Origin: Neiella holothuriorum
GTDB lineage: Bacteria; Pseudomonadota; Gammaproteobacteria; Enterobacterales; Neiellaceae
Direction: 5' to 3'
DNA length: 64,000 bases
Assembly (NCBI RefSeq): GCF_019457915.1
Contig: NZ_JAHZSS010000006.1
Location: 1 to 64,000 of the forward strand
Positions 28,252 through 37,987 of this stretch are shown here, in pieces (within the stretch, counting starts at the first letter, position 1; every line of letters starts with the position of its first letter). The notes beneath the pieces are model-generated. The model was not told where the DNA came from and searched no databases. It saw only the letters and a list, made by a program, of their open reading frames with translations. A program made the position numbers and the translations under genes.

Positions 28252-31227
28252 TTAGAACTTAGCGCGCAGACCCACGGTAATGCGACGGTCAGCTTCGGTG
28301 ATCCGCCAATCGTCACCACGTGCAGTTTTGTAAACCAGTGGCTCTGACGTCAAGTTAACCACGTTACCAACGAAGGTCAGGTTCTCGTTGTAATCATAAC
28401 TTGCTGAATAGTCCAACTGACCACGTGATTTGCGGTAGCTGTTGCCAGAGGTAACATCAACACGCTCACTGTCATAGCCTAAGCCCACAGAGCCCGCACC
28501 CCAAAGACGCTTACCGTAGTCTTCATCATCGAGGAATTCATCACGCCAGTTGTATGCCAAGCGTGTTTGGAAGCCTTCCCATTCCCAGTACAACTGAAGG
28601 TTATATGAATGGTCTGAGATATTTTCCAATGGCAGGCCGTTTGGCTGCTCACTGTGAGCGTAGGTATAGTTCGTGCTCATCCCTAAACCGGCCCAAGGAC
28701 CCGGTAAGAAGTTAAAGGTTTGTTGATAAGCCAATTCAAAACCAACAACCTCACCACTACCGCCGTTAACATCACGAGAAACAATCACCCCCGTCAAGCC
28801 GGCATCTTTCATTCCTTCAACGTAAGCCATACCTTCTGAATCACTGAGCCCCATACCTGACGCAGTATTGATATCGGAGGTTGATTCACCAGCATTTTCC
28901 AGCAAACACACAGTGCTCCACTGTTCATCAGTTTGTTGGTTATTCACCGTGCGGCTATCCGCGTAGCAGTATGTGCTTTCAACGGTAAACGACTCAACGT
29001 CTTTATAGAATACCGCACCAGAAACCAAGCCACCGTCACCGAAGTAATGCTCTAATGACATATCGAATTGAGTGACGCGATATGGGTCCAGCTCGTAGGA
29101 GCCCTGTGTGCCGGTCAGGTAACTTGTACCTGAAATGCTATACGCAGGGCTTAGCTCGGTAAACGCAGCTCGGCGCATCACTTTGGCGGCGGCAAAACGA
29201 GCGATGGTATCGTCAGAAATGCTGTAGCTGACGTTCAGGCTTGGCAAGAAGTCTGAGTAATCATTGGAGCCGGTCGAATAACCTGTGTCTTCAATGATGG
29301 TCGAATCTAAATCAGTCTCGATGTAACGCGCACCAACAACGGCCGTTAGTTCATCAAAGTCCAAATTAAATTGCATATAAACCGCACGGGTTTCTTCTTC
29401 AATTTTCTTCCACTCGCCTACATCTTCGACCAAGTTGTCTTGCAAAGACCCCGTGGTTTCGTAGGTCGTGCCAACCCAAAGCGCCTGGAATTTTTCAAAG
29501 GTTCCATTTGGATCATCACGTAGCAACTCCGCATCATAAGCATTGACGGTGCCCGCAAGCATGTTCTCGCCAGCGAAACCAGCTTGGTCAAACAGGTTGT
29601 CATGATTTACTTCGATAATGCCACTAAATGAATCTGTTGAGGTTTGGGCCGCGTGATAATCTGTTTCATTACCATTGTCATCAACTTGCATGGCCTTTTT
29701 ATAGGCATCACCAAACTTGGTTTCTTCATCAGGATCCATGTACAGCGTTGCTTGGTTGTATTCGTAAGAACTATCAGTAAGACGAATACCTACCTGAACC
29801 GATGAAATCCAGTCCAGATCCATAGGCTCTGCGTACTCGGCATCAAAACGGAATGCCTTCTCATCGGTTTCAGTTTTGTATTCATCGTAAAAGAACTCAC
29901 GAACCACCATGGTGTCGCCACTGGTGAGCAAGTCTGGATCGTCATAAACAACACTAGAAACCTTGTCGCTTTCATGAGAAACAGTGGCAGTAACCTTGTT
30001 CATGTAATCGCCAGGGCTGGCCGTTGGATCAGACTCAAGCGCTTCGTAGTAAGTGTCGAGATCAACCGGGCGCAGGTTTAACTGCGAGTTCACCCCATTT
30101 TCTTCTGCGCCAGTCATGGCAAATTCAGAAGATACTTTTAACCTGTCACTTAACTGCCACTCGCCACCTAAAGCATGCGAATAACTGTCATTTTCAGCAA
30201 AGTCACTCTCGGTTTTTGGAATAACAAAAGCACCAACCAAGTCATAGTCAGTTAAGTAACCATTTGACGTTTGGGAAGTATTTTCGTTCGCGGTAACGGT
30301 ACCACCGACATCAAGAAAGTCGTAGCCTGCCTGCCCACCGGATAACTCTGAATAACTCAGATCTAAATAGATATTGCCTTCATTAGAGCTTGGTGCCCAT
30401 TGGAATGATGCGGCATAAGCGGTGCGCTCTCGATCTTCAGTTTTCAGGCGAACTGTGTTTTCACTGCGGTACTGGAATGTACCATTTGGACCCAGCGCCT
30501 CCTCTTCAAAACCATCGATGCTTTCAGTTGAGTTAACCTTTGTTTGGAACTCATCTTGGCGAATTTCACGATCCAAGTATGAGAAAACAAAATTTGCACC
30601 AAACGTACCGTTATTGCCTAAATCCCAGTTTCTGCCCGCAGCAAACGTTAACTTAGGCGCAAAATTTTCTGTTTTATCGGCATATTCGCCATCAAGCGTC
30701 ATCGCCACGAGCGGCTCTTGCAGCTCTAATGGGCGAACCGTTTCCATATTGACCGTACCACCCAAGGCACCTTCAATCATGTCTGCTGTTGGCGACTTAA
30801 TGACAGATACAGTTTTCAAAAAGCTCGATGGAAAATCATCCAAGCTGATACCGCCACGACCGGTACCCGAAGTCGAGCGGCCGTTTAACTCCACTCGGTT
30901 TTCAGAAATACCGCGAATGGTGACGGATTCACCAACGCCAAAATCAGAGCTAATTGAGATACCTGTAATACGTTGCAACGCTTCAGCAATGTTGTTATCT
31001 GGAAGTTTACCGATATCCTCTGCAACAATGGCGTCCACGATTTGATTCGAGAAACGCTTTTGACGAGCGGATTCGGCCATACTGCCTGCAATGCCGCTAA
31101 CTTGAATTACTTCGACATCATCTGCCGGTAATTGAGACTCTTCTTCTGCAGCATAAGCGGCAGAAACCAAAGATAGTGTGGATGCAGAAAGCACCGCCAC
31201 GGCAATTTTCGAAAGTCTAAATTGCAT
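28252..31227 (-). CDS. TonB-dependent outer-membrane receptor
   Basis: 991 residues. A signal peptide ends near SAAYAAEEES. A TonB-box-like stretch (EVIQVSG) precedes the plug domain (about 50-165), which contains DIGKLPDNNIAEALQRITGIS, VTIRGISENRVELNG (each a partial stretch) and GALGGTVNMETVRPLE. A large 22-strand-type barrel follows and ends in the aromatic-terminated strand ITVGLRAKF. The plug style is that of the large proteobacterial receptors often tied to carbohydrate or peptide uptake rather than siderophores. The substrate is not known, and the neighbouring fructokinase-like gene hints at a sugar. AGGGG lies before the ATG. A 23-bp imperfect palindrome about 75 bp upstream is a candidate operator. 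Confidence 0.93.
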   Translation of the reverse strand: MQFRLSKIAVAVLSASTLSLVSAAYAAEEESQLPADDVEVIQVSGIAGSMAESARQKRFSNQIVDAIVAEDIGKLPDNNIAEALQRITGISISSDFGVGESVTIRGISENRVELNGRSTSGTGRGGISLDDFPSSFLKTVSVIKSPTADMIEGALGGTVNMETVRPLELQEPLVAMTLDGEYADKTENFAPKLTFAAGRNWDLGNNGTFGANFVFSYLDREIRQDEFQTKVNSTESIDGFEEEALGPNGTFQYRSENTVRLKTEDRERTAYAASFQWAPSSNEGNIYLDLSYSELSGGQAGYDFLDVGGTVTANENTSQTSNGYLTDYDLVGAFVIPKTESDFAENDSYSHALGGEWQLSDRLKVSSEFAMTGAEENGVNSQLNLRPVDLDTYYEALESDPTASPGDYMNKVTATVSHESDKVSSVVYDDPDLLTSGDTMVVREFFYDEYKTETDEKAFRFDAEYAEPMDLDWISSVQVGIRLTDSSYEYNQATLYMDPDEETKFGDAYKKAMQVDDNGNETDYHAAQTSTDSFSGIIEVNHDNLFDQAGFAGENMLAGTVNAYDAELLRDDPNGTFEKFQALWVGTTYETTGSLQDNLVEDVGEWKKIEEETRAVYMQFNLDFDELTAVVGARYIETDLDSTIIEDTGYSTGSNDYSDFLPSLNVSYSISDDTIARFAAAKVMRRAAFTELSPAYSISGTSYLTGTQGSYELDPYRVTQFDMSLEHYFGDGGLVSGAVFYKDVESFTVESTYCYADSRTVNNQQTDEQWSTVCLLENAGESTSDINTASGMGLSDSEGMAYVEGMKDAGLTGVIVSRDVNGGSGEVVGFELAYQQTFNFLPGPWAGLGMSTNYTYAHSEQPNGLPLENISDHSYNLQLYWEWEGFQTRLAYNWRDEFLDDEDYGKRLWGAGSVGLGYDSERVDVTSGNSYRKSRGQLDYSASYDYNENLTFVGNVVNLTSEPLVYKTARGDDWRITEADRRITVGLRAKF

Positions 31228-32183
31228 ACTTTTTCCCCTTGCTGCGTGACCTTTGTTATTTAGGAAATCCGGTCGGTCACACTCACAAATTCAAATGGTG
31301 ATGGTTAGCGCAACACGCGATAACCGAGGCGATACTGCACCAGCCTTTATCGGGTTTCAAAAATGGGGGATTTTGATAAAAATCTTCGAAAAACAGGCGT
31401 AAATTGATTAAAAAATGTTGAAAGAATCGAAATTGGAATGACCATTCGGCATGACCAACGTATAAAAAGTATTTTGGCCTGACCGAAACCGAGGGGTATG
31501 GAGCGTAACAAAGCCCCTAATATTAGGCCTCTCAGGGAAATTTACATCCTGGCAACATTAAGTGGGCGCATTATTGGACTGACCAAAAATTAAATTAGGA
31601 ACGTGAACAAAAGACGTTTAAAAAACCATCAAAGATAGCCGCCCGCTAGGCGTTACCTATAAGACTTATCCCCCCGAATAGCGCTGATACAGGTGCCATT
31701 GAAAAGCCCAGGATACCTGCCAAAGACAACCGTAACGATCTAACCAAATGCTATTACCAATAGGCATTGCAGCTAATTTAGGTTGATGACACCCACCCCA
31801 CAACTGGTAACAAAAGAACACAAACTTATTGCTTTAGTTCACACTTTTAACTTAGTTCAAAAAAATTGGACTAGTATTTATCTCAAATGTGACAGATCCC
31901 GCGATGTGCCCGAACTGTGCAGCAAAAAAGGAGCAAATCTGGATTTTTTATGCATTTAAATCATAAAGTTAAACTACACAATGTCTGCACAATCTGGCGT
32001 ACCAAACAGCACTCAGCAACCTTTCCAAAACGTCTCATTAACATTTAGATAACACTAATCCTGCCTTCGGTTAGCACTTTAATTGGTCAAACAATACGCT
32101 TCAGGTTTTGACTAAACGTGTTTATGTTCAATCCCCTTAAACCGTTAGAAAAAACCATATTTAAATGGAAAGCAGCACCAATA
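31228..32183. other. long gene-poor region upstream of the TonB-dependent receptor
   Basis: About 950 bp with no convincing gene on either strand; the short open frames lack start signals and family features. It contains the receptor leader with the 31303-31325 palindrome, four TGACC motifs (31439, 31452, 31480, 31580) and two TTAGTTCA repeats 18 bp apart (31834 and 31852). The size of the gap suggests an extended control region or decayed sequence, and I see no RNA gene that I can name. Confidence 0.6.
31303..31325. promoter_or_regulatory. candidate operator in the TonB-dependent receptor leader
   Basis: Nine-base arms GGTTAGCGC and GCGATAACC (one mismatch) separated by AACAC. It is centred about 87 bp upstream of the receptor ATG, where a repressor of the receptor would be expected. 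The embedded TTAGCGC half-site resembles LacI-family operators. Confidence 0.45.
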
Positions 32184-32213
32184 AAAAAGCCAGAGACAAA
32201 CGCTCTGGCTTTT
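32184..32213 (-). terminator. Rho-independent terminator of the cysQ transcript
   Basis: Stem GCCAGAG / CTCTGGC with a seven-base loop. On the minus strand it is followed by six T. It lies 27 bp beyond the cysQ stop codon and ends the cysDN-cysC-cysQ transcript. Confidence 0.85.
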
Positions 32214-32240
32214 CTGGATTCGACTCTAACAATCGACGGG

Positions 32241-33017
32241 TTAAATCGGCTCAACAATAAAGTAAGGGTTCAACACCGATTCTTTTTGGTTGTAGGTCAA
32301 TGGCTCGCCTTCTACCGTAACAACTCGTGCGCCGGCTTGCAGCGCTACGCCATGGGCTGCGCCCGTGTCCCACTCGGAAGTAGGCCCTAAGCGTGGGTAA
32401 ACATGCGCCGCACCCTCAGCAACTAAACACAGCTTCAATGAGCTACCCATAGCGACCATTTCATGTTGATCAAACTGCTCAAGGTAAGCGGCCATATCAG
32501 GGCTTGGGTGTGAACGACTACCAACCACTTTGACAGTTTCACCTGCAGAAGCTTTGCTCGCCTTTATCGCAACAGATTCGGCATCAGCAACTTGTTTGTA
32601 TGCACCGAAGGCCTCGGCTCCCCAATACAAAATGTCGGTTGCCGGCGCGTATACAACACCCATGATCGGCACGCCGTTACTTACCAGAGCTATATTGACG
32701 GTAAATTCGCCATTCTTCTTAATGAACTCTTTCGTGCCATCCAGAGGATCTACTAACCAGTATGTATCCCACTGCTGACGCTCCGCCCAATCAATGTCGG
32801 CATTCTCTTCAGACAAAATAGGATAGAACACAGCGAGTTGCTGCAAGCCTGCCACAATCACTTTATGAGCAGCCAGATCAGCTTCAGTCAGCGGGCTTTT
32901 GTCGTCTTTTTCATAAATAGAAAAATCTCGCTGATAGATGCTCATGATTTCTGCGCCGGCTTTTTTTGCGATCGCAATAACGTCGTTAACCAGAGCCTGG
33001 TTAATTAAATCAGACAT
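32241..33017 (-). CDS. cysQ: 3'(2'),5'-bisphosphate nucleotidase CysQ
   Basis: 258 residues. A magnesium-dependent, lithium-sensitive phosphatase that hydrolyses PAP (3'-phosphoadenosine 5'-phosphate), the by-product of PAPS-using sulfotransferases and PAPS reductase. The metal-binding motifs are SEENADIDW, DPLDGTKEF and WDTGAAHGV, all intact. It is the last gene of the sulfate-activation operon. In this window it has an obvious job, because five sulfotransferase-like genes upstream would release PAP, which inhibits them. Confidence 0.95.
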   Translation of the reverse strand: MSDLINQALVNDVIAIAKKAGAEIMSIYQRDFSIYEKDDKSPLTEADLAAHKVIVAGLQQLAVFYPILSEENADIDWAERQQWDTYWLVDPLDGTKEFIKKNGEFTVNIALVSNGVPIMGVVYAPATDILYWGAEAFGAYKQVADAESVAIKASKASAGETVKVVGSRSHPSPDMAAYLEQFDQHEMVAMGSSLKLCLVAEGAAHVYPRLGPTSEWDTGAAHGVALQAGARVVTVEGEPLTYNQKESVLNPYFIVEPI

Positions 33018-33053
33018 TAAGTCGTCCTTGTAAAAATAGTGATAGATGGTTGT

Positions 33054-33095
33054 CCTAAAACGCTAGAGCGCAAGCAAGCGCCCTAGAGTCTTAGG
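33054..33095 (-). other. intra-operon hairpin between cysC and cysQ
   Basis: Arms CTAGAGCGC and GCGCCCTAG (one mismatch) around AAGCAA, extended by an outer CCTAA / TTAGG pair. There is only a short T run on the minus strand. It probably modulates how much transcript continues from cysC into cysQ, or stabilises the upstream message. Confidence 0.5.
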
Positions 33096-33102
33096 TTCAG
33101 TA

Positions 33103-33705
33103 TTACTCAGCGTCGAGGTAACCATTGTCGGCCAGAAAGGCGACAATTTGGTGCGCACAGTCAAGTACGTCGCGGCCACTGGTTTCAACTCGAACTTCTG
33201 CGGCTTCAGGCTCTTCATAGGCCGAATCTATCCCCGTGAAATGTGGGATCTTGCCAGCTCGAGCTTTCTTATATAAACCTTTCGGATCGCGACTTTCACA
33301 AACGTCCAGCGGTGTATCAATATACACTTCGACAAATTCGCCTTCAGGAAAGAGTTTGCGCGCCAACTTACGATCGGCTCGGAATGGCGAGATGAACGCC
33401 GTAGTAACAATCAAGCCTGCATCAACAAACAGTTTTGACACCTCACCCACACGGCGAATATTTTCCACTCGCTCTTTATCAGAAAAGCCTAAATCGCCAT
33501 TTAAACCATGACGCACGTTATCGCCGTCGAGCACGTAGGTATGAACACCACGCTTATGCAATAACTCGTCAACAGCATTGGCTACGGTAGATTTTCCAGA
33601 GCCACTCAAACCGGTATACCACAGTACACAAGACTTGTGTCCACAAAGCTTATTGCGTTGCTCACGGGTAATTTTATGTTCGTGCCAAACAATATTTTCA
33701 GCCAT
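33103..33705 (-). CDS. cysC: adenylylsulfate (APS) kinase CysC
   Basis: 200 residues. Phosphorylates APS to PAPS, the universal sulfuryl donor. The P-loop is [14 protein letters not shown], and the family motifs [17 protein letters not shown] and FISPFRADR are present, with [22 protein letters not shown] (in part) near the C-terminus. It stands between the permease and cysQ in the sulfate-activation operon and supplies the donor for both assimilation and sulfotransferases. Confidence 0.97.
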   Translation of the reverse strand: MAENIVWHEHKITREQRNKLCGHKSCVLWYTGLSGSGKSTVANAVDELLHKRGVHTYVLDGDNVRHGLNGDLGFSDKERVENIRRVGEVSKLFVDAGLIVTTAFISPFRADRKLARKLFPEGEFVEVYIDTPLDVCESRDPKGLYKKARAGKIPHFTGIDSAYEEPEAAEVRVETSGRDVLDCAHQIVAFLADNGYLDAE

Positions 33706-33720
33706 GTTCTAGTCCCACCA

Positions 33721-35448
33721 TTAAAAAGGGAAGAAATAAGGTACTGCTAGCAGCACCACCGCACTGTACACCAGTGATACCGGCAGACCGGCGCGTAAAA
33801 AATCTTTTAATTGATACTGCCCGGCGTTATACACCATCAAGTTGGTCTGATAACCATACGGGCTGATAAAGCTTGCGCTAGCCCCAAAGGCCACCGCCAT
33901 GACAAAGGGCATGGGGTCTACACCAAAACCAAGTGCCATCCCATAGGACATGGGAAAAACTAAAGCCGCAGCTGCATTGTTGGTGACCAACTCCGTTAGT
34001 ACCAGGGTCAGTAAGTAGACACCAGCAAAGGCCAAATAGATCTGACTGTCACCAAGCGATTCAGCAAACAGCGTGGCGAACTCACTCACCATGCCGGTAT
34101 TCGTTAACGCATGTGCCAACGTCAAGGCTGAAGCAACCACTAACCAGATATCAAGTGGCAAGCGTCGCTGTACTTCGTTTAAGCTTAGGCAATCAGTGAA
34201 ATAGAGAACAGCTAAAAACAACATTAAACCTTTGAGTAAGCTCAAAGTTCCGGTAGCTGCTAGCACCACAACAGCCAAAAAACCAAGCCCGGCAATCCAT
34301 TCGCGTTTACCGGCTAGGCGGGTCTCAGGTGCCACACCAGAGATTACGATGAAGTTTTTGGTTAAGTTATTGCGTGATGAAAAGTCTGGGCCCACCGCTA
34401 AAACAAGAAAATCACCGGCTTGAATTCTAACGTCACCGAGCTTACCGGACAGGCGCTGGCCGTCGCGGCGCATGGCAACAACGGCGGCGTCAAATCGCGC
34501 TCGAAAGCCTGCATTTTTAAGGGTTAGACCAATCAAAGAACTGTCGGGGCGCACCACCACTTCAGTAAGGTTCGACGCGAGCATGCCGCTTTCATCGGCA
34601 AAGGTCTTCAAACCATCGAACTGACTTAGTTGCATCACTTTTGAGATGTCGCCTGAGAACACCAAGCGATCACCTGATTGAATCATTTCTGCTGGCGTAA
34701 CCGGGGAAATTAATCGTTCGCCACGAGCAATTTCCACCAAGAATAAAGATTCCAGATGACGAAGGCCGTTTTCTTCGACCGACTTGCCGATCATTGCAGA
34801 GCCAGCCTGCACCTGCGCATCGAGGAAGTAACCAACAGAGTCCTCTTCGGTCACTCGGGTGCCTGGTAACCATCGGCTGGTGAAGAACAACGTAAAACCA
34901 CCGGCGGCAACTAGCAAAATCCCCACCGAGATAAAGGCGAAAAAGTCGAGTCTGTGGCCCGTCGATTCGTACAACATACTATCGACGATTAAATTGGTTG
35001 AGGTGCCGATTAAAGTCAGCGTACCGCCAAGAATGGCAGCATAGGAAAGTGGTAGCAGTAGCTTGCCTGCGGGGTGATGCGGATTACTGCGAATAGGGGC
35101 AATTAGTGTCGCAACGACGGCGGTATTGTTGAGTAATGCTGATGAAAACACCGTGGTGCCAAACAGCCGAAGCCAAGTTAACTTAAAACCGGGCTTGATT
35201 ACGGTAGCTGCGACAATGCGCAAGAAACGCGTTTTCTCGAGTGCGAATGAACAGATAATGAGCAGGATGAGGGTCATCAGTCCGGGGTTAACCAGACTAG
35301 AGAGCATTTGCTCCGTTGATACCAAGTCGAGGCTAAACACGGCCAACAAGGTACAGGAAAATACCTTTGCTGGCCGTTTTTGAAAGCGAATTAAACCGGC
35401 TAGGGTAGCAACAAAAATTGCTACCACCAGCCAGCTATCGAGCGTCAT
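33721..35448 (-). CDS. SLC13-family permease with two TrkA-C domains, candidate sulfate transporter
   Basis: 575 residues. Membrane segments fill residues 1-190 and 385-575. A cytoplasmic insert at about 200-365 holds two RCK/TrkA-C domains (VEIARGERLISPVTPAEMI and RRDGQRLSGKLGDVRIQAGD in part). SLC13/DASS transporters with this insert carry sulfate or dicarboxylates with sodium. Its place between cysN and cysC makes sulfate the likely substrate, and related permeases occur in the same position in vibrios. No CysPTWA-type ABC transporter is seen in the window. It lies 15 bp before cysC and 200 bp after cysN, and that gap contains a large nested palindrome. Confidence 0.87.
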   Translation of the reverse strand: MTLDSWLVVAIFVATLAGLIRFQKRPAKVFSCTLLAVFSLDLVSTEQMLSSLVNPGLMTLILLIICSFALEKTRFLRIVAATVIKPGFKLTWLRLFGTTVFSSALLNNTAVVATLIAPIRSNPHHPAGKLLLPLSYAAILGGTLTLIGTSTNLIVDSMLYESTGHRLDFFAFISVGILLVAAGGFTLFFTSRWLPGTRVTEEDSVGYFLDAQVQAGSAMIGKSVEENGLRHLESLFLVEIARGERLISPVTPAEMIQSGDRLVFSGDISKVMQLSQFDGLKTFADESGMLASNLTEVVVRPDSSLIGLTLKNAGFRARFDAAVVAMRRDGQRLSGKLGDVRIQAGDFLVLAVGPDFSSRNNLTKNFIVISGVAPETRLAGKREWIAGLGFLAVVVLAATGTLSLLKGLMLFLAVLYFTDCLSLNEVQRRLPLDIWLVVASALTLAHALTNTGMVSEFATLFAESLGDSQIYLAFAGVYLLTLVLTELVTNNAAAALVFPMSYGMALGFGVDPMPFVMAVAFGASASFISPYGYQTNLMVYNAGQYQLKDFLRAGLPVSLVYSAVVLLAVPYFFPF

Positions 35449-35451
35449 TTG

Positions 35452-35652
35452 GTAACCTCGGCTTGGGATAAGAAAGTCAATGTCGTTAACTTATACATTC
35501 CGGAGGCTAAAGGCATTAGCCAGTGCGGCAATTTTAGATGCCTAACAAGGCAAAATCACAAGCCAATAGCCAGCCTATTGCATTGATTTTAACGAGGTTA
35601 GGCGCTAAAAGTGCTGTGCAGGCTGGCTTGGCTTATCCCAAGTTGAGGTTAC
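35452..35652. repeat. 201-bp nested palindrome between cysN and the permease gene, attC-like core
   Basis: The outer 21-base arms (35452-35472 and 35632-35652) are inverted copies with two mismatches; the right arm includes the cysN stop codon. Inside, TTTTAG...CTAAAA at 35532-35610 encloses GCCTAAC (35540-35546), AAAATCA (35552-35558), CAATAG / CTATTG, TGATTTT (35584-35590) and GTTAGGC (35597-35603). GCCTAAC and GTTAGGC fit the RYYYAAC / GTTRRRY core boxes of integron attC sites, and the inner box pairs are set off by 5 and 6 bases. It could be an attC-like relic, a MITE-like element or an mRNA structure that separates cysN from the permease. No integrase or transposase gene is near. Confidence 0.7.
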
Positions 35653-37073
35653 TTCAGCAACTCTCGCAGATCTTTAGAGTCCCAGTGTGGGAAGTGTTTG
35701 CGTATTAAAGCATTCAACTCCCATTCAAACTCACTGAACGTTGCCTGGGCGCCAGATTTATCATCTTGGCCTTTACCTGCAATCATACCTGCGCCAACAG
35801 TGACATTAGTCAGGCGATCAACAATAACAAACGCGCCAGTGCCAGGGATTTTGTCGTAAGCATCAAACGCGACCGGCTGATTCAAATGTAATTGGCAACG
35901 ACCAATCTCATTCAAGTTTAACCGCACAGCAGACTCGTCATGCTCTAAGGTATTCACATCAATTACATGTTGAATATCGGCAATTGAGCCAGTCACCGTC
36001 TTGGTGGCCACCTTAAAGTCATACTGCTTGTTGGCGACTAACGCATCTTCTGACATCCAGACAATATGAACATCCAACGATCCGGCAACTTCCGGTTGAT
36101 TGTTGCTATGAACAATCATGTCGCCACGACTGATGTCGATTTCATCTTCTAACGTCAGGGTGATGGCCATTGGCGCGTAGGCTTCTTGGATTTCACCTTC
36201 GAAGGTGACAATCGATTTAACCTTTGAGCTTTTACCGGACGGCAGCGCCGTGATCTCATCACCAACGCGAACCATGCCAGCGGCAATGGTGCCACAGAAT
36301 CCACGGAAGTTGAGGTTCGGACGGTTCACGTATTGAACTGGCAGACGGAAGTCTGTCAGGTTACGCGCAGCGGCGATCTCAGCGCTTTCGAGCATCGACA
36401 TTAAGGTTTCGCCGTGATACCAAGGACTTTGGTCACTGCGCTCGACTACGTTATCGCCTTTCAAAGCCGAAATGGGTACAAACTTGATACTTGGAATATT
36501 CAAGTTCTTAGCAAACTCTTCGTAGTCCGCTTTGATCTTGTTATAGACATCTTCAGAGAAGCCCATCAAGTCCATTTTGTTGACGGCAACCACAACTTGA
36601 CGAATACCCAGCAAAGACACAATAAAGCTATGGCGCTTGGTTTGAACCTGAACGCCATGACGGGCGTCGATCATTAAGATGGCTAAATCACAGGTTGATG
36701 CACCTGTGGCCATGTTACGAGTGTATTGCTCGTGACCAGGGGTGTCAGCGATGATGAATTTGCGTTTGTCCGTTGAGAAGTAGCGGTATGCAACATCAAT
36801 GGTAATGCCCTGCTCACGCTCAGACTGCAGACCATCAACCAATAACGCTAAATCAAACTCTTCGTCAGTGGTATTGAATTTTTGTGAGTCTTTTTTGATG
36901 GCTGACAACTGATCTTCATAGATCATCTTGGAGTCATGCAACAAACGACCAATTAAGGTGCTTTTACCATCATCAACACTACCGCATGTTAGAAAGCGCA
37001 GTAGTTCTTTGTGTTCGTGCTGGTTCAGGTAGGCCTGAATATCTTCCGCAATTAAATCTGATGCGTGACTCAT
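35649..37073 (-). CDS. cysN: sulfate adenylyltransferase subunit 1 (GTPase) CysN
   Basis: 474 residues. The regulatory GTPase of ATP sulfurylase; GTP hydrolysis drives APS formation by CysD. The G motifs are G1 [16 protein letters not shown]3 [11 protein letters not shown] and G4 NKMDLMG. Domains 2 and 3 follow the EF-Tu-like pattern. There is no fused CysC kinase domain at the C-terminus, in keeping with a separate cysC. Its start overlaps the cysD stop by one base (TAATG). Confidence 0.97.
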   Translation of the reverse strand: MSHASDLIAEDIQAYLNQHEHKELLRFLTCGSVDDGKSTLIGRLLHDSKMIYEDQLSAIKKDSQKFNTTDEEFDLALLVDGLQSEREQGITIDVAYRYFSTDKRKFIIADTPGHEQYTRNMATGASTCDLAILMIDARHGVQVQTKRHSFIVSLLGIRQVVVAVNKMDLMGFSEDVYNKIKADYEEFAKNLNIPSIKFVPISALKGDNVVERSDQSPWYHGETLMSMLESAEIAAARNLTDFRLPVQYVNRPNLNFRGFCGTIAAGMVRVGDEITALPSGKSSKVKSIVTFEGEIQEAYAPMAITLTLEDEIDISRGDMIVHSNNQPEVAGSLDVHIVWMSEDALVANKQYDFKVATKTVTGSIADIQHVIDVNTLEHDESAVRLNLNEIGRCQLHLNQPVAFDAYDKIPGTGAFVIVDRLTNVTVGAGMIAGKGQDDKSGAQATFSEFEWELNALIRKHFPHWDSKDLRELLK

Positions 37074-37987
37074 TAGAAATAGCCCTCCTTCTTTTTCTGC
37101 TCCATCGAGCCAGCGGAATCATGGTCAATGACTCGGCCTTGACGCTCTGATGTTTTCGTCAGCAGCATTTCCTGAATAATTTCTGGCAACGTCGTCGCTT
37201 CAGACTCAACAGCGCCAGTTAACGGGTAGCAGCCTAATGTACGGAAACGCACCATTTTTTGCATTGGCACTTCGCCCTCAGCCAATGGCATACGCTCGTC
37301 ATCCACCATGATCAAGGTGCCATCACGTTCAACCACTGGGCGTACTGCCGATTTGTACAACGGTACAATCTCAATATTTTCGAGGTAGATATATTGCCAG
37401 ATATCCAGCTCAGTCCAGTTGGACAGCGGGAACACGCGAATGCTTTCGCCTTTGTTCACTTTGCCGTTGTAGATATTCCACAACTCTGGGCGCTGATTTT
37501 TTGGATCCCAGCGATGGTTCTTATCGCGGAACGAGTAAACCCGCTCTTTAGCGCGCGATTTCTCTTCATCACGACGAGCACCACCAAAAGCGGCATCAAA
37601 CTGATATTTGTCCAATGCCTGCTTCAAGCCTTGCGTTTTCATCACGTCAGTGTGCTTAGCACTGCCGAAATCAAACGGATTCATGCCCATAGCGATGCCT
37701 TCTGGGTTCTTATGAACCAACAGATCAAGGTCATACTTCTTGGCCATGTGATCCCGAAACTCAATCATTTCCTTGAATTTCCAGTCGGTGTCGACATGGA
37801 GCAAAGGAAACGGTAAGCGACCCGGAGCAAAAGCTTTACGCGCCAGGTGCAACATCACAGCAGAATCTTTACCTACGGAATAAAGCATGACTGGATTATC
37901 AAATTCAGCCGCTACTTCGCGAATAATGTGAATACTTTCGGCTTCGAGAGCCTTAAGGTGGGTAAGGGTATGAGCATCCATATGCAA
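37073..37987 (-). CDS. cysD: sulfate adenylyltransferase subunit 2 CysD
   Basis: 304 residues. The catalytic PP-loop subunit of ATP sulfurylase, making APS from ATP and sulfate. The PP-loop is [13 protein letters not shown] near residue 37, and [16 protein letters not shown] and [14 protein letters not shown] are family hallmarks. It is the first gene of the cysD-cysN-permease-cysC-cysQ operon. The 246-bp gap upstream (37988-38233) is very A+T-rich near 38110-38190 and probably contains the promoter. I see no clear terminator in it for the polysaccharide genes upstream. Confidence 0.97.
   Translation of the reverse strand: MHMDAHTLTHLKALEAESIHIIREVAAEFDNPVMLYSVGKDSAVMLHLARKAFAPGRLPFPLLHVDTDWKFKEMIEFRDHMAKKYDLDLLVHKNPEGIAMGMNPFDFGSAKHTDVMKTQGLKQALDKYQFDAAFGGARRDEEKSRAKERVYSFRDKNHRWDPKNQRPELWNIYNGKVNKGESIRVFPLSNWTELDIWQYIYLENIEIVPLYKSAVRPVVERDGTLIMVDDERMPLAEGEVPMQKMVRFRTLGCYPLTGAVESEATTLPEIIQEMLLTKTSERQGRVIDHDSAGSMEQKKKEGYF

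Noticed and set aside
30422-31045. A 207-codon open frame on the plus strand inside the TonB-dependent receptor gene
   Set aside because: It is antisense to a well-supported family gene, has no start signal and is rich in Ser and Pro as expected from the reverse of a receptor plug. It is a shadow frame.
31439-31584. Four TGACC motifs as a regulator binding array
   Set aside because: Spacings of 13, 28 and 100 bases are irregular and a 5-mer occurs often by chance. It is kept only as a note in the region entry.
32118-32390. 90-codon plus-strand frame over the cysQ 3' end
   Set aside because: It is antisense to cysQ and crosses the cysQ terminator, with no family features.
35540-35603. Claim of a functional integron cassette around the permease gene
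   Set aside because: Only one attC-like site is seen, no integrase gene is present, and the permease belongs to a conserved operon position. The site is reported as attC-like only.
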